Source: Candidatus Saccharibacteria bacterium HGW-Saccharibacteria-1
GTDB lineage: Bacteria; Patescibacteriota; Saccharimonadia; Saccharimonadales; Saccharimonadaceae
Assembly: GCA_002839415.1 (NCBI GenBank)
Contig: PGXZ01000005.1
Location: forward strand, 1-64,000
Reading direction: 5' to 3'
DNA: 64,000 nucleotides
Part shown: positions 42,800 to 51,396 of the stretch, one piece after another
How positions within the stretch are numbered: position 1 is the first letter of the stretch
How the letters are laid out: every line of letters begins with the position of its first letter
Notes under the pieces: generated by a model
Seen by the model: only the letters and a program-made list of their open reading frames with translations
Databases searched by the model: none
Told to the model about the DNA's origin: nothing
Translations under genes and position numbers: made by a program

Positions 42800-44389
42800 C
42801 TAGGTCTTTTTGGATGCAGCAGCTTTAATTAGCCCAACAAATAACGGATGAGCCTTGGTTGGCCTAGAGCGAAACTCTGGATGTGCCTGAGTTGCAACAA
42901 AATAATCACAATTTGTCGCTTCAACATATTCAACCAATTTTTTATCAGGTGATAAACCACTTATAATCAAACCGCCCTTTTCAATCTGAGGCAAGTAACT
43001 TTGATTGACTTCGTAACGATGTCGATGTCGCTCGGTTACATCATCGCTATTATATAATTTTGAGACAAGCGAACCTTTAGCTAACTTAGCCGGATAATCG
43101 CCTAATCTTAGCGTTCCGCCAGTCGATTCCTTACCCTCTTGACCTTCCATAATATAAACAACAGCATCTTTGCAATCAGGATCAAACTCTGTGCTACAAG
43201 CAGTCTTCAGACCAGCTTTTCTAGCTGCGGCAATTACCGCCACCTGCAAACCAAGGCAAATGCCTAGATACGGCGTATTATTTTCAAGCGCATATGTTGC
43301 GGCTGCGATTTTACCATCAACGCCACGTTGACCAAAGCCACCAGGCACTAGCAACGCGTCAACTTGTTTAAAATCAGAATTACCCGCCGTTTCGGCGTTA
43401 ATCCATTTAATTTCAAGACCAACTTTTTCATGCCAAGCGGCCGATTTTAAAGCCTCTACAACCGAAATATAAGTGTCTTCGTTATCCATATATTTTGCTA
43501 CTAAACCAACAGAGACAATCTGCTTTGGCACGCTAGCTTGACGCTTAATTACATCTTCCCAGGCTGATAGATCAGGCTCGGTGTGAAAATCAGTAAAGTC
43601 AGACAATAATTTATGCATTTCACTTTTAGCTAAATTAAGGGGTATGCGAAATACCGTATCGGCATTCGGCATCAACAATACACCCTCTTCGGCGACACCA
43701 CCAAATAAGCTAATTTTTTTAGCTACGCTATCCGGCGCTGGGTTTTCGGTTCGAACAATCACCGAATCAGGCACAATCCCAAAACCACGTAGGTCATTTA
43801 GGGCGTTTTGCGCAGGCTTGGTTTTAAATTCTTTGCTTGTACCTAAAAATGGTACATAAACTACATGCACAAATAAACAATTGTTACGACCTACTTTTTG
43901 AGCAAATTCACGAATAGCCTCGATAAAACTGAGCCCCTCATAATCGCCAACTGTGCCACCAATTTCTACAATATGAACATCACTACCTTCAGCAGCCTCA
44001 GAAATCGCACGTTGGATTGATTGAGTTAAATGCGGCACTAGTTGAACAGTCTTACCACCAAAGCGACCGGCCCGCTCGTCAGCTATCATCTCGGACAATA
44101 GTCGTCCCGATAATGTCGTGTTTTTACGAGTTAATTCAATATCCAAAAATCGTTCATAATGCCCCAGGTCAAGATCAGTCTCGGCACCATCTTTGGTTAC
44201 AAAGCACTCACCATGCTCGGCTGGATTTAACAGACCTGCGTCGACGTTCAAATATGGGTCGCACTTTTGGATAGACACATTCGCACCTTTTGACTTTAAT
44301 AACGCGCCCATGCTTGCAGCCGTGATACCTTTGCCTACCCCTGAAAGAACTCCGCCAGTTACAAATATATATTTCTGATTTTTAGCCAT
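42800..44389 (-). CDS. pyrG: CTP synthase
   Basis: From the ATG at 44389, which follows an AAGGGGTTGAGG ribosome site, 529 residues are read. The synthetase domain opens Tyr-Ile-Phe-Val-Thr-Gly-Gly-Val-Leu-Ser-Gly-Val-Gly-Lys-Gly. The C-terminal class I glutamine amidotransferase domain has the nucleophile Cys in Gly-Ile-Cys-Leu-Gly-Leu-Gln and the late His-Pro-Glu. It converts UTP to CTP with glutamine. It is divergent from malic enzyme across 142 bases. Confidence 0.96.
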   Translation of the reverse strand: MAKNQKYIFVTGGVLSGVGKGITAASMGALLKSKGANVSIQKCDPYLNVDAGLLNPAEHGECFVTKDGAETDLDLGHYERFLDIELTRKNTTLSGRLLSEMIADERAGRFGGKTVQLVPHLTQSIQRAISEAAEGSDVHIVEIGGTVGDYEGLSFIEAIREFAQKVGRNNCLFVHVVYVPFLGTSKEFKTKPAQNALNDLRGFGIVPDSVIVRTENPAPDSVAKKISLFGGVAEEGVLLMPNADTVFRIPLNLAKSEMHKLLSDFTDFHTEPDLSAWEDVIKRQASVPKQIVSVGLVAKYMDNEDTYISVVEALKSAAWHEKVGLEIKWINAETAGNSDFKQVDALLVPGGFGQRGVDGKIAAATYALENNTPYLGICLGLQVAVIAAARKAGLKTACSTEFDPDCKDAVVYIMEGQEGKESTGGTLRLGDYPAKLAKGSLVSKLYNSDDVTERHRHRYEVNQSYLPQIEKGGLIISGLSPDKKLVEYVEATNCDYFVATQAHPEFRSRPTKAHPLFVGLIKAAASKKT

Positions 44390-44440
44390 ATACCTCAACC
44401 CCTTTTATAAAATATAATTGTAACACTCAACCGAAATAAC

Positions 44441-44492
44441 CGCTACATCTAGCGTCAATGTTGTTTATTCTACGCTGACATACGCTACATCT
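44441..44492. repeat. two direct copies of CGCTACATCT in the pyrG/malic enzyme spacer
   Basis: Identical 10-base units lie at 44441-44450 and 44483-44492, 42 bases apart (about four helix turns). They are in the divergent promoter region and may be binding sites of a regulator. No inverted symmetry is obvious within a unit. Confidence 0.35.
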
Positions 44493-44517
44493 GGTGTATG
44501 TATAAACGTAAGTGTTA

Positions 44518-44523
44518 TATAAT
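44518..44523 (+). promoter_or_regulatory. -10 box of the malic enzyme gene, leaderless type
   Basis: TATAAT, eight bases before the ATG at 44532, without a Shine-Dalgarno sequence. Confidence 0.5.
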
Positions 44524-44531
44524 AAACTGTT

Positions 44532-45668
44532 ATGGATATTTACGAAAAATCACTTGAATTACATAAACAATTAAAAGGCAAAATCACAACCGCCCTCCGT
44601 GATGATGATAGCCTCGACCAAGCCAAACTCAGCGCCTATTACACTCCTGGCGTAGCTGCACCCTGCTTGGCAATCGAAAAAGACCCTAGCCTGCTGCCAG
44701 TCTATACCTGGACTAACAACCTGGTTGCCGTAATCAGTAACGGCACAGCTGTTTTAGGCCTCGGTAATATCGGCCCCAAGGCATCAATGCCCGTTATGGA
44801 AGGTAAGGCCCTACTTTTTAAACATTTTGCCGATATTGATTCCGTTCCAATTGTAATCGATGCTCAAACTGCCGATGAAATTGTTGATACAATTACCAGA
44901 ATTGCCCCCAGCTTTGGCGCAATCAACCTTGAGGATATCGCCGCCCCAATTTGTTTTGAAGTCGAAGATAGATTAAAGGCCACACTTGATATTCCAGTAT
45001 TTCACGATGACCAACACGGTACAGCCGTGGTTGTCCTAGCCGGACTAATTAACTCTATGAAAGTAACCGGCAAAAAACTAAGCGAATGTAAAATTGTTAT
45101 GGTTGGCGCTGGCGCTGCTGGAACGGCAATTACTAAATTACTACATTTATATGCACAACCTGAAATCATATCAGTTGATAGTAAAGGTATTATTAGTAGC
45201 GACCGCGACGACCTGAACCCCGAAAAAACTCAATTACTCGAGATTACTAATCCGAACAACATTTCAGGCAGCCTAGCCGAAGCTTTAACTGGTGCAGATA
45301 TCTTTATAGGTGTCAGTAAAGGTGATCTGCTAAACGAAGAGCTTGTCGGCTTAATGGCCGAGAATCCAATTATTTTTGCTATGGCCAACCCTACGCCCGA
45401 GCTTAGTTATGAAACAGCTCAAAAATGCAATATCGCCGTTTACGCCACCGGCCGCAGCGATTATCCAAATCAGGTTAATAACGCTATCGCCTTTCCTGGT
45501 ATATTCCGAGGCGCCCTCGATCATGGTGTTAAAAAAATCACCGACGATCACAAAATTGCCGCCGCCGAAGCAATTGCTAGCTTAGTTGCCGACCCAACTG
45601 CCGACGAAGTCATTCCATCAGTCTTTAATGCAGATTTAGTCAAAGCTATTGCAGCTGTAATAATTTAA
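44532..45668 (+). CDS. NAD-type malic enzyme
   Basis: The 378-residue, short bacterial form has the Tyr-Tyr-Thr-Pro-Gly-Val-Ala motif near residue 36, Leu-Gly-Leu-Gly-Asn-Ile-Gly-Pro near 77, the Glu-Asp-Ile and Phe-His-Asp-Asp-Gln-His-Gly-Thr metal site near 136-164, and a second Rossmann domain (Val-Gly-Ala-Gly-Ala-Ala-Gly). It decarboxylates malate to pyruvate. Coenzyme choice cannot be proved from sequence. It is one of very few central-carbon enzymes in the window and is common in Saccharibacteria. Confidence 0.94.
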   Translation: MDIYEKSLELHKQLKGKITTALRDDDSLDQAKLSAYYTPGVAAPCLAIEKDPSLLPVYTWTNNLVAVISNGTAVLGLGNIGPKASMPVMEGKALLFKHFADIDSVPIVIDAQTADEIVDTITRIAPSFGAINLEDIAAPICFEVEDRLKATLDIPVFHDDQHGTAVVVLAGLINSMKVTGKKLSECKIVMVGAGAAGTAITKLLHLYAQPEIISVDSKGIISSDRDDLNPEKTQLLEITNPNNISGSLAEALTGADIFIGVSKGDLLNEELVGLMAENPIIFAMANPTPELSYETAQKCNIAVYATGRSDYPNQVNNAIAFPGIFRGALDHGVKKITDDHKIAAAEAIASLVADPTADEVIPSVFNADLVKAIAAVII

Positions 45669-45669
45669 T

Positions 45670-46107
45670 TTATTTAACTGGCAAAATCTGGTACTTAAAT
45701 TCAAAACCAGCATTTTTTGCCAGTTCCTCGATTTTAGCCCTAATATCTTTGTAATCAAATTTGTATTCAAACTTTTTGCCAAACAGATTTGATTGTTCTT
45801 CGATATTACCTTCGCGCGCGCCACTCATTGTATTATAGGTCTCGGCCTTAAATCCAAAACCGGTCGACATGCCATCATCAAATCCGCCGCCACCAGATGA
45901 CAAACCCGATCCGGCCTCAATCAACATTTCCGAAAAATTAATAATTTTATTCACACTATCAATTCGCATTTTCGCCTGGTAAGTTAATTTCTTTTTCGAT
46001 AAAAAAGCTTTTCGCTCGGCAATTACAGAGTTAAATTCCCAAACGCCATTCTTTTCTTTCCACGTACCATCATAGTTACTTAGAGCTTGCTGTACTTCTT
46101 CGATCAT
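45670..46107 (-). CDS. uncharacterised 145-aa protein
   Basis: A small soluble protein with an amphipathic N-terminal half (a Trp-Lys-Glu-Lys-Asn-Gly-Val-Trp-Glu-Phe strand pattern), a glycine-rich Ser-Ser-Gly-Gly-Gly-Gly-Phe-Asp segment in the middle and a charged end. No family is recognised. AGGAGATAAAG precedes the ATG. It is convergent with malic enzyme at a 1-base gap and downstream of the metallopeptidase-like gene, with a gap of 69 bases. Confidence 0.6.
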   Translation of the reverse strand: MIEEVQQALSNYDGTWKEKNGVWEFNSVIAERKAFLSKKKLTYQAKMRIDSVNKIINFSEMLIEAGSGLSSGGGGFDDGMSTGFGFKAETYNTMSGAREGNIEEQSNLFGKKFEYKFDYKDIRAKIEELAKNAGFEFKYQILPVK

Positions 46108-46176
46108 ACTTTATCTCCTAATTATAGTTATATATTAACAATAAATTAGAATTAAATGAACGCCAAAATGCTACGA

Positions 46177-47718
46177 TTATTTAAAAATCTTGCTAAATTT
46201 ATTAAAGATATTTTTAGTGAACTGCTTGGCCTTATTAGTGGCATGCATAAAGCCAAGTTTTTTAGTAAACTTCGTAAAATCTTTTGAATTTGTACTATTT
46301 TCACCCAATTTTCTAAATGAACCTTTACCAAAAGTCTTTTCAATTATACGAGCTACCGGCAGGTAATTTCCCGTTACATTCACATCTACAAACATATCAA
46401 AAACTTCTTCATTTGTATGATTAGTATATTTTGCAATTTTACTAGTTAAATTATTAAGGCTTTGACGATCCTCACGATAGCTATCGCCATACACCTCCAT
46501 CATACCGTCCTCAGATATTCGGGCAGCCAGTGCGCCATCCGACGTAAATACTCTTGGCCCCATTTTACGCTTGCCGTGCTTTGTAAAGCGCGGATAACGT
46601 GCATTCAGATTTTTACTCTTCACAACTTCAGCTTCGGCGACTTCATCGGCATAGTATGGATTGTTTTCAAGCTCTGAAGTAACTAGGCTCCTAAGCCTCT
46701 CTAATGTAACCGCCTCACTAATCATCGAAAAGTACATCAGACTATCTTTTTTCATAGAAAAGCCAATCCTATTAACCTCGGATGCTTTGCCTTGTTTCTT
46801 TGTAATGGCATTATAATCACCACCGTGAATCAATTCATGACCAATCACATCAAGTAAGCCAATTTTACTTTTTGGCTCAATCGCGCAACTGCTTTGTTTA
46901 GCTGGGTCAAACCAAGCATTATGATTTGGATATTTCTTTTTCCAAGCCTCTTTCTCAAAAAAGTGAACAAATCTATTATCAATAAAAAGCTTTTCTTGAC
47001 CGCGAGACAAACGTTCATTATTTATAATATTGATTATGCCATCAATTTGCGCTTTTTGACTGTCTGTTTTAGGAACTTCGGCCTGCAATAAATCCGTTTC
47101 ACTACTAGTGTGCTTATCAAGTAATCTCGAATGATATTCGCTAAATTCCTCGGCCTGATCACCCCTAAAGCTGTCGACCAAAGACGATTTGTTAATAACT
47201 ACATTTAAATTTTCATTATTATATGATGACAAACCGTTCTCTTTGTCATAGCTATACCCAAGCGGCAAGTTAAGCTCTGTCAGATCAACTGACGACATTA
47301 AATACTGATCGCTGGCACCAGTCTCGCTTGAAAGTCTGACGTCTTGGTTTAGCGCATAAAGCTGATCAACAATTTTGCGCGCATCTAAGGTTTTGCTTAG
47401 TTCATCTTCAATGAAATCGCCACCCGAGCTAACAGCAGAGGTTCCTCCCTCAACCAAACTAAATGTGGGCAACGGCGGCAATTCATAATCAGTCGCATAG
47501 TTTTCAACGTAACGTAGCTTGTTATCATCAGATTGATCAATTGCACGAATGTCGACAATATTTAAGATTTTTGCGCCTATTTTTTTATATTCACTAGCCG
47601 ATTCGTCCCGCTTTTCACGAAAATCATCAAGGTAAAACAACCCAGATTCCGTATTATTTTCATGTTCGGAAGTTGAGTTTTTGTCCGAAGGCTTGTTGGG
47701 GTCAAATCGTTCGCTCAT
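46177..47718 (-). CDS. putative HExxH metallopeptidase, 513 aa
   Basis: Residues 294-298 read His-Glu-Leu-Ile-His in Ile-Gly-His-Glu-Leu-Ile-His-Gly-Gly, a zinc-protease signature, and Glu335 and Glu340 in a following helix could supply the third ligand of a gluzincin. The first 200 residues are acidic and probably disordered. The last 30 are lysine/phenylalanine-rich. There is no signal peptide or membrane helix. No named family is recognised. A TATAAT lies about 20 bases upstream of the ATG. Peptidase activity is inference from one motif. Confidence 0.65.
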   Translation of the reverse strand: MSERFDPNKPSDKNSTSEHENNTESGLFYLDDFREKRDESASEYKKIGAKILNIVDIRAIDQSDDNKLRYVENYATDYELPPLPTFSLVEGGTSAVSSGGDFIEDELSKTLDARKIVDQLYALNQDVRLSSETGASDQYLMSSVDLTELNLPLGYSYDKENGLSSYNNENLNVVINKSSLVDSFRGDQAEEFSEYHSRLLDKHTSSETDLLQAEVPKTDSQKAQIDGIINIINNERLSRGQEKLFIDNRFVHFFEKEAWKKKYPNHNAWFDPAKQSSCAIEPKSKIGLLDVIGHELIHGGDYNAITKKQGKASEVNRIGFSMKKDSLMYFSMISEAVTLERLRSLVTSELENNPYYADEVAEAEVVKSKNLNARYPRFTKHGKRKMGPRVFTSDGALAARISEDGMMEVYGDSYREDRQSLNNLTSKIAKYTNHTNEEVFDMFVDVNVTGNYLPVARIIEKTFGKGSFRKLGENSTNSKDFTKFTKKLGFMHATNKAKQFTKNIFNKFSKIFK

Positions 47719-47799
47719 AATAGTGTTTCAATGTTATATTATACAATATTAGACCATAGATAGTCAACTTTTGCATACCTGGAGGGTCCAAACATATTC

Positions 47800-48372
47800 T
47801 CAATTAGTTTGATTTAGTAACTGCTTAATCTTTGTTAGATTGCTATCAATAAACTCAACGTTCTGAACACGCCTAGGATTGAGTGGTGATGGGTGATATA
47901 TCGATAAGACATTACGAACGTTGCCACCAATTTTAAAGTCTGTCAATTCACCCACTTTTAAATCTAGCGTAGCAAGTTTATTAAAAATATCAGTGGTCTT
48001 TTTGCCGAGCAATATTATTAAATTTGGATTCACATAATATATTTGTTCAATAAAATGAGGCCAGGTCTTTTTAGCGCAATTGTCTAATTTATTTCTATTT
48101 GTACCTATATAGCATTTAGATATTTCCGTAAATGAAATGTTACCTAGCTCTAAATCTGGGCTGATTTGCTTTAAATTAACTAAAAAATTCTTGCCGGTCG
48201 GGACAATTTTACCCTCAAGTGTATAAAATGCGCGGCCAGATTTCATCCAACCATTTAAGGCTGGCGATTCACCAACAACTAATAAACCTTGACCGATACC
48301 GTTGCCGATTTGTAAATATGTATCAATCGGAATGTTTAGTTCGTCACAGCAGTGGTTTTCTTGGTTTTTCAT
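47800..48372 (-). CDS. uracil-DNA glycosylase superfamily protein
   Basis: From Met at 48372 the 190-residue protein has Val-Val-Gly-Glu-Ser-Pro-Ala (motif A type), a central Ile-Leu-Leu-Gly-Lys-Lys strand and a late Tyr-His-Pro-Ser-Pro-Leu motif. Cysteines occur as Cys-Cys near the N-terminus, Ser-Lys-Cys-Tyr and Asn-Cys-Ala, so four candidates for an Fe-S cluster are present, unlike in the UDG at 15146. The insert after motif A is unusual. It may be a UDG variant with other specificity. The frame is open nine codons further upstream, but a TATTAT box ten bases before the chosen ATG favours this start. Confidence 0.72.
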   Translation of the reverse strand: MKNQENHCCDELNIPIDTYLQIGNGIGQGLLVVGESPALNGWMKSGRAFYTLEGKIVPTGKNFLVNLKQISPDLELGNISFTEISKCYIGTNRNKLDNCAKKTWPHFIEQIYYVNPNLIILLGKKTTDIFNKLATLDLKVGELTDFKIGGNVRNVLSIYHPSPLNPRRVQNVEFIDSNLTKIKQLLNQTN

Positions 48373-48445
48373 AGCTTGTTTGATAATAACATATTTCATA
48401 ATTGCCCTAGAACGAGATGTAGGCCAAAGTCTCCTCCACTCTCTC

Positions 48446-48471
48446 GCGAAAAAATGTGAACATTTTTTCGC
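48446..48471. repeat. perfect 12-base inverted repeat
   Basis: GCGAAAAAATGT and its exact complement are separated by two bases. It is part of a 140-base stretch of hairpins between the UDG-like gene and tRNA-Ser. No T-run follows on either strand, so it does not look like a simple terminator. Confidence 0.7.
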
Positions 48472-48487
48472 TTCAATCGCTACGCCT

Positions 48488-48525
48488 AACTCGTGGCTAT
48501 TTTTACTCCGTAAAAACCACGAGTT
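48488..48525. repeat. two-part hairpin, 9 plus 7 base pairs
   Basis: Outer arms AACTCGTGG (48488-48496) and CCACGAGTT (48517-48525) enclose inner arms TTTTTAC (48500-48506) and GTAAAAA (48510-48516), with a 3-base bulge. The outer arm shares ACTCGTGG with the T-arm region of the neighbouring tRNA-Ser. Confidence 0.65.
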
Positions 48526-48542
48526 CCAATTTCGTATTCGTT

Positions 48543-48580
48543 AATAAAAAATAATGACCAGAAAGTCATTATTTTTTATT
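48543..48580. terminator. terminator hairpin after tRNA-Ser
   Basis: Perfect 16-base arms (48543-48558, 48565-48580) with a 6-base loop. On the minus strand the stem begins at the tRNA 3' end, sharing the last A of CCA, and ends with a run of T. It can work in both directions. Confidence 0.75.
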
Positions 48581-48669
48581 GGCGGAGAGAACGAGATTCG
48601 AACTCGTGGTAGCATTGCTACTACACACGCTTTCCAAGCGTGCGCCTTAAACCACTCGGCCATCTCTCC
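48580..48669 (-). tRNA. tRNA-Ser (anticodon GGA)
   Basis: Read on the minus strand, the 7-base acceptor stem GGAGAGA/TCTCTCC, the D-loop, the anticodon arm CACGC-TTGGAAA-GCGTG with anticodon GGA, a long variable arm and the T-arm ACGAG-TTCGAAT-CTCGT are all complete. The long variable arm is the hallmark of tRNA-Ser. The discriminator is G, and CCA is encoded in the gene. It reads UCC and UCU codons. Confidence 0.95.
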
Positions 48670-48713
48670 ATAACAATATTATAACAGTTGTTATTTTAAC
48701 TTCGCCATACCGG

Positions 48714-48742
48714 TTGCAGTAAGACGTCGCAACTTGCATAAT
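48714..48742 (+). promoter_or_regulatory. promoter of the MacB-type ABC pair
   Basis: TTGCAG at 48714-48719, a 17-base spacer and CATAAT at 48737-48742. The ATG follows seven bases later with no Shine-Dalgarno sequence. Confidence 0.5.
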
Positions 48743-48749
48743 AATAGCA

Positions 48750-49562
48750 ATGACAGATACCACTTCAACACCAGTCATAAATTTACATGACCTTCAAAAA
48801 AGGTTTGGCATTGGCGATGCTGAAATTTTTGCCTTAAATGGAATTAATTTATCAATAGAAAAAGGTGAATTTGTGGCTATTATGGGTCCTAGTGGTTGCG
48901 GAAAAACAACTTTATTAAATATTATTGGCCTGCTTGATCAAAGTTATGATGGCGAATATGAGCTTGATGGACAATCAGTTGCAACAATTTCAAAACGAAA
49001 ACGCGCCCGAATTCGCAGCAAGCAAATAGGATTTGTTTTTCAAAGTTTTAATCTTATAAATCGCCTTAGCGTGATCGACAATGTCGCCCTACCTCTGATA
49101 TACAAAGGCGTCACTAAAACAAAAAGACTAGTAATTGCAAGTGATATTCTACGAAATTTTCATCTGAACGAGCGCGAATACTATATGCCCCACCAACTAT
49201 CTGGTGGCCAAACCCAACGCGTAGCAATCGCTAGAGCTCTTGTTAATGACCCTTCGATTATCCTTGCCGACGAACCAACCGGCAACCTTGACTCGCGTTC
49301 AAGCCATATTATTATGGAAGAGCTTTCAGATCTACATAAACGCGGCAACACAATTATTATGGTTACACACAACCCTCGCCTTACTACTTATGCTAGCCGA
49401 GTAATTACTATGCTAGACGGCCAAATCGACACAGATACCAAAACTAACAATGTAAATGATGTAAAAAGCACACCACATATTGAAGAGCACAAAAGCGCTC
49501 AAAGTATCAAGCGTAAGAAGAAATTCTTTAGCAGAATCAAGACAAGAAGAAGGAAAAAATAA
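48750..49562 (+). CDS. ABC transporter ATP-binding protein, MacB/LolD type
   Basis: Walker A Gly-Pro-Ser-Gly-Cys-Gly-Lys-Thr-Thr is near residue 47, the signature Leu-Ser-Gly-Gly-Gln-Thr-Gln-Arg-Val near 151 and Walker B Ile-Ile-Leu-Ala-Asp-Glu-Pro near 171. Residues 60-110 fit the MacB/LolD/FtsE group. The last 40 residues are a lysine-rich tail ending Arg-Arg-Arg-Lys-Lys, longer than usual. The last base is shared with the permease ATG (TAATG). Confidence 0.93.
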   Translation: MTDTTSTPVINLHDLQKRFGIGDAEIFALNGINLSIEKGEFVAIMGPSGCGKTTLLNIIGLLDQSYDGEYELDGQSVATISKRKRARIRSKQIGFVFQSFNLINRLSVIDNVALPLIYKGVTKTKRLVIASDILRNFHLNEREYYMPHQLSGGQTQRVAIARALVNDPSIILADEPTGNLDSRSSHIIMEELSDLHKRGNTIIMVTHNPRLTTYASRVITMLDGQIDTDTKTNNVNDVKSTPHIEEHKSAQSIKRKKKFFSRIKTRRRKK

Positions 49563-50791
49563 TGCGCTTTTTATTACTAAACCATATTCAAAACGCTAAA
49601 CAATCACTTAAAAGCAGCCGAGTTCGTAGTACTCTTACTATGCTTGGAATAACCATTGGCGTAGCGAGTATTACCGCAATTCTGGCTCTTAGCGGCGGTG
49701 CCAGTAAGGTGATTACTAATCAGATAGACGCTCTAGGTGGAAATATTGCCGTTATTAGACCGGGAATTACTAGTAGCACCGTCGACAATGTTACTCAAGC
49801 CCAACCGAGTCGTGATTACGCCACTAGTACACTTACCGAAAAGGATATAACATATATAACCAACACTCCGCATATTCAATCGGTTGCTCCGCTTATGGTT
49901 CTAAGTGGCGTTATCAAAGCCGACTCGACTGCGCCCGAAGGCTCATTAATTGTCGCTACGACTCCAGAGCTTGAAACCATCTCCGGCTTAAAGATGCGCG
50001 AAGGACAGTTCCTAGATAGTACTGTTGATAAAAACACCGTTGCTGTTGGTTTGCAATTATCAATCAATGTATTTGGCACCGAATCTTCAATTGGAAAATT
50101 GCTATATATCAAGGGAGAGCCATTTACTGTTATTGGCGTATTAAAACGCATCAACAACCCAATCAATTACAATTCAGTTGATTTTGATAATGCCGCTATT
50201 ATCAATTTTGAATCAGGCAAAAGTTTAAATCAAAATGTAGCCCAAATTCAACAAATTGATGTCAAAGCCGACAGTGTCGAAAATCTTGAACAAGCCGTAA
50301 ATGATATTAACAAAACCATTAAATCCAGCCATAAAGGCGAAAAAGACTTTTCGGTTCTTGTAGGAGAACAGATAGCGCAGCCAACGAGTCAGCTTTTCTT
50401 TATGATCGCCAAAGTAACAACTGCCGTTGCTGCCATATCGTTAATTGTTGGTGGAATTGGAATTATGAATATTATGTTAGTGACCGTGGCCGAGCGAACC
50501 AGAGAAATCGGTATTCGCAAAGCGCTAGGAGCCAGCAACACCGACATCTCCTGCCAATTCTTGATTGAATCACTAGCTATTAGCCTTGGTGGTTGCATTT
50601 CAGGCTATTTACTTGGTTATATAGTCGCTATTGCTATTAGTAAATTTCTAATATTTTATCCTGTATTCACTTGGCAAATAGCGCTAACCGCTCTAATAGT
50701 TTCGCTGACTACTGGTATATTGTTTGGACTATATCCTGCGCTAAGCGCAGCTCGAAAAGATCCGATCGAATCTCTTCATCGATATGAATAG
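49562..50791 (+). CDS. MacB-like ABC permease (MacB_PCD plus FtsX)
   Basis: There is one N-terminal membrane helix (Thr-Met-Leu-Gly-Ile-Thr-Ile-Gly-Val-Ala motif near 27-45), then a 220-residue outside MacB core domain, then three helices in the FtsX domain with the Glu-Arg-Thr-Arg-Glu-Ile-Gly-Ile-Arg-Lys-Ala-Leu-Gly-Ala coupling helix near 317. It ends with the family motif Pro-Ala-x-x-Ala-Ala-x-x-Asp-Pro-Ile-Glu-Ser-Leu. In single-membrane bacteria such pairs export peptides or antibiotics by mechanotransmission. No partner adaptor gene is adjacent. Confidence 0.93.
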   Translation: MRFLLLNHIQNAKQSLKSSRVRSTLTMLGITIGVASITAILALSGGASKVITNQIDALGGNIAVIRPGITSSTVDNVTQAQPSRDYATSTLTEKDITYITNTPHIQSVAPLMVLSGVIKADSTAPEGSLIVATTPELETISGLKMREGQFLDSTVDKNTVAVGLQLSINVFGTESSIGKLLYIKGEPFTVIGVLKRINNPINYNSVDFDNAAIINFESGKSLNQNVAQIQQIDVKADSVENLEQAVNDINKTIKSSHKGEKDFSVLVGEQIAQPTSQLFFMIAKVTTAVAAISLIVGGIGIMNIMLVTVAERTREIGIRKALGASNTDISCQFLIESLAISLGGCISGYLLGYIVAIAISKFLIFYPVFTWQIALTALIVSLTTGILFGLYPALSAARKDPIESLHRYE

Positions 50792-50888
50792 AAATGGCGA
50801 ATACGCGCTAAATTATATTGCAATAATCAATGGAACTATGCTAAAGTATTATCAATAAGTATAAACGATAACATCAGAGGTGGGCCAC

Positions 50889-51326
50889 ATGGATATTCAA
50901 CCAGAAGAAACAACACAACCAATTAGCGACGACCAAGAACTAGCCAAAGTACTAGCCGGAGTTTCACAATTTAACGATGCTTTAATTACCGAAGAGCCTG
51001 TAGCTCCTGCTGCCGCACCAGTTCTTCCAACCCCTGGCATTGTTCAACCTTTCAACACTCCTCGACCAGATGATAGTAATAATCTTGAAGCAATCAAAAG
51101 AGATGCTATTTCAGAGCTACGACCGCTCGTAGATAAACTAGATCTACCGCCAGAAGAGAAGTTTGACACTTATCTACTACTTATCCGTAGCACGGATGAC
51201 ACAACACTTATCGCTCCCGCTCACGAAGCAGCTCGAAATATCGCTGACGAGTCAAGGCGTGCACAAGCATTGCTAGATATCATCAAAGAAATTGATTTTC
51301 TTTCAAACCCAACCCCAGCTATCTAA
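50889..51326 (+). CDS. uncharacterised 145-aa protein
   Basis: The ATG at 50889 follows an AGAGGTGG site; an in-frame GTG at 50880 overlaps that site and is less likely. The first 60 residues are acidic and proline-rich. The rest is predicted helical with a regular charge pattern (Ala-Arg-Asn-Ile-Ala-Asp-Glu-Ser-Arg-Arg-Ala-Gln). No family or membrane segment is seen. A strong terminator follows. Confidence 0.65.
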   Translation: MDIQPEETTQPISDDQELAKVLAGVSQFNDALITEEPVAPAAAPVLPTPGIVQPFNTPRPDDSNNLEAIKRDAISELRPLVDKLDLPPEEKFDTYLLLIRSTDDTTLIAPAHEAARNIADESRRAQALLDIIKEIDFLSNPTPAI

Positions 51327-51343
51327 AAATAGCTAAATCATTT

Positions 51344-51373
51344 AAAAATACCCACATCACTGTGGGTATTTTT
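51344..51373. terminator. bidirectional terminator between the 51 kb gene and groEL
   Basis: A perfect 13-base stem AAAAATACCCACA/TGTGGGTATTTTT with a TCAC loop. It has the A-run and T-run needed for both directions, between convergent genes. Confidence 0.88.
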
Positions 51374-51396
51374 ATTTATTAGGTAAAATTAAAGGC

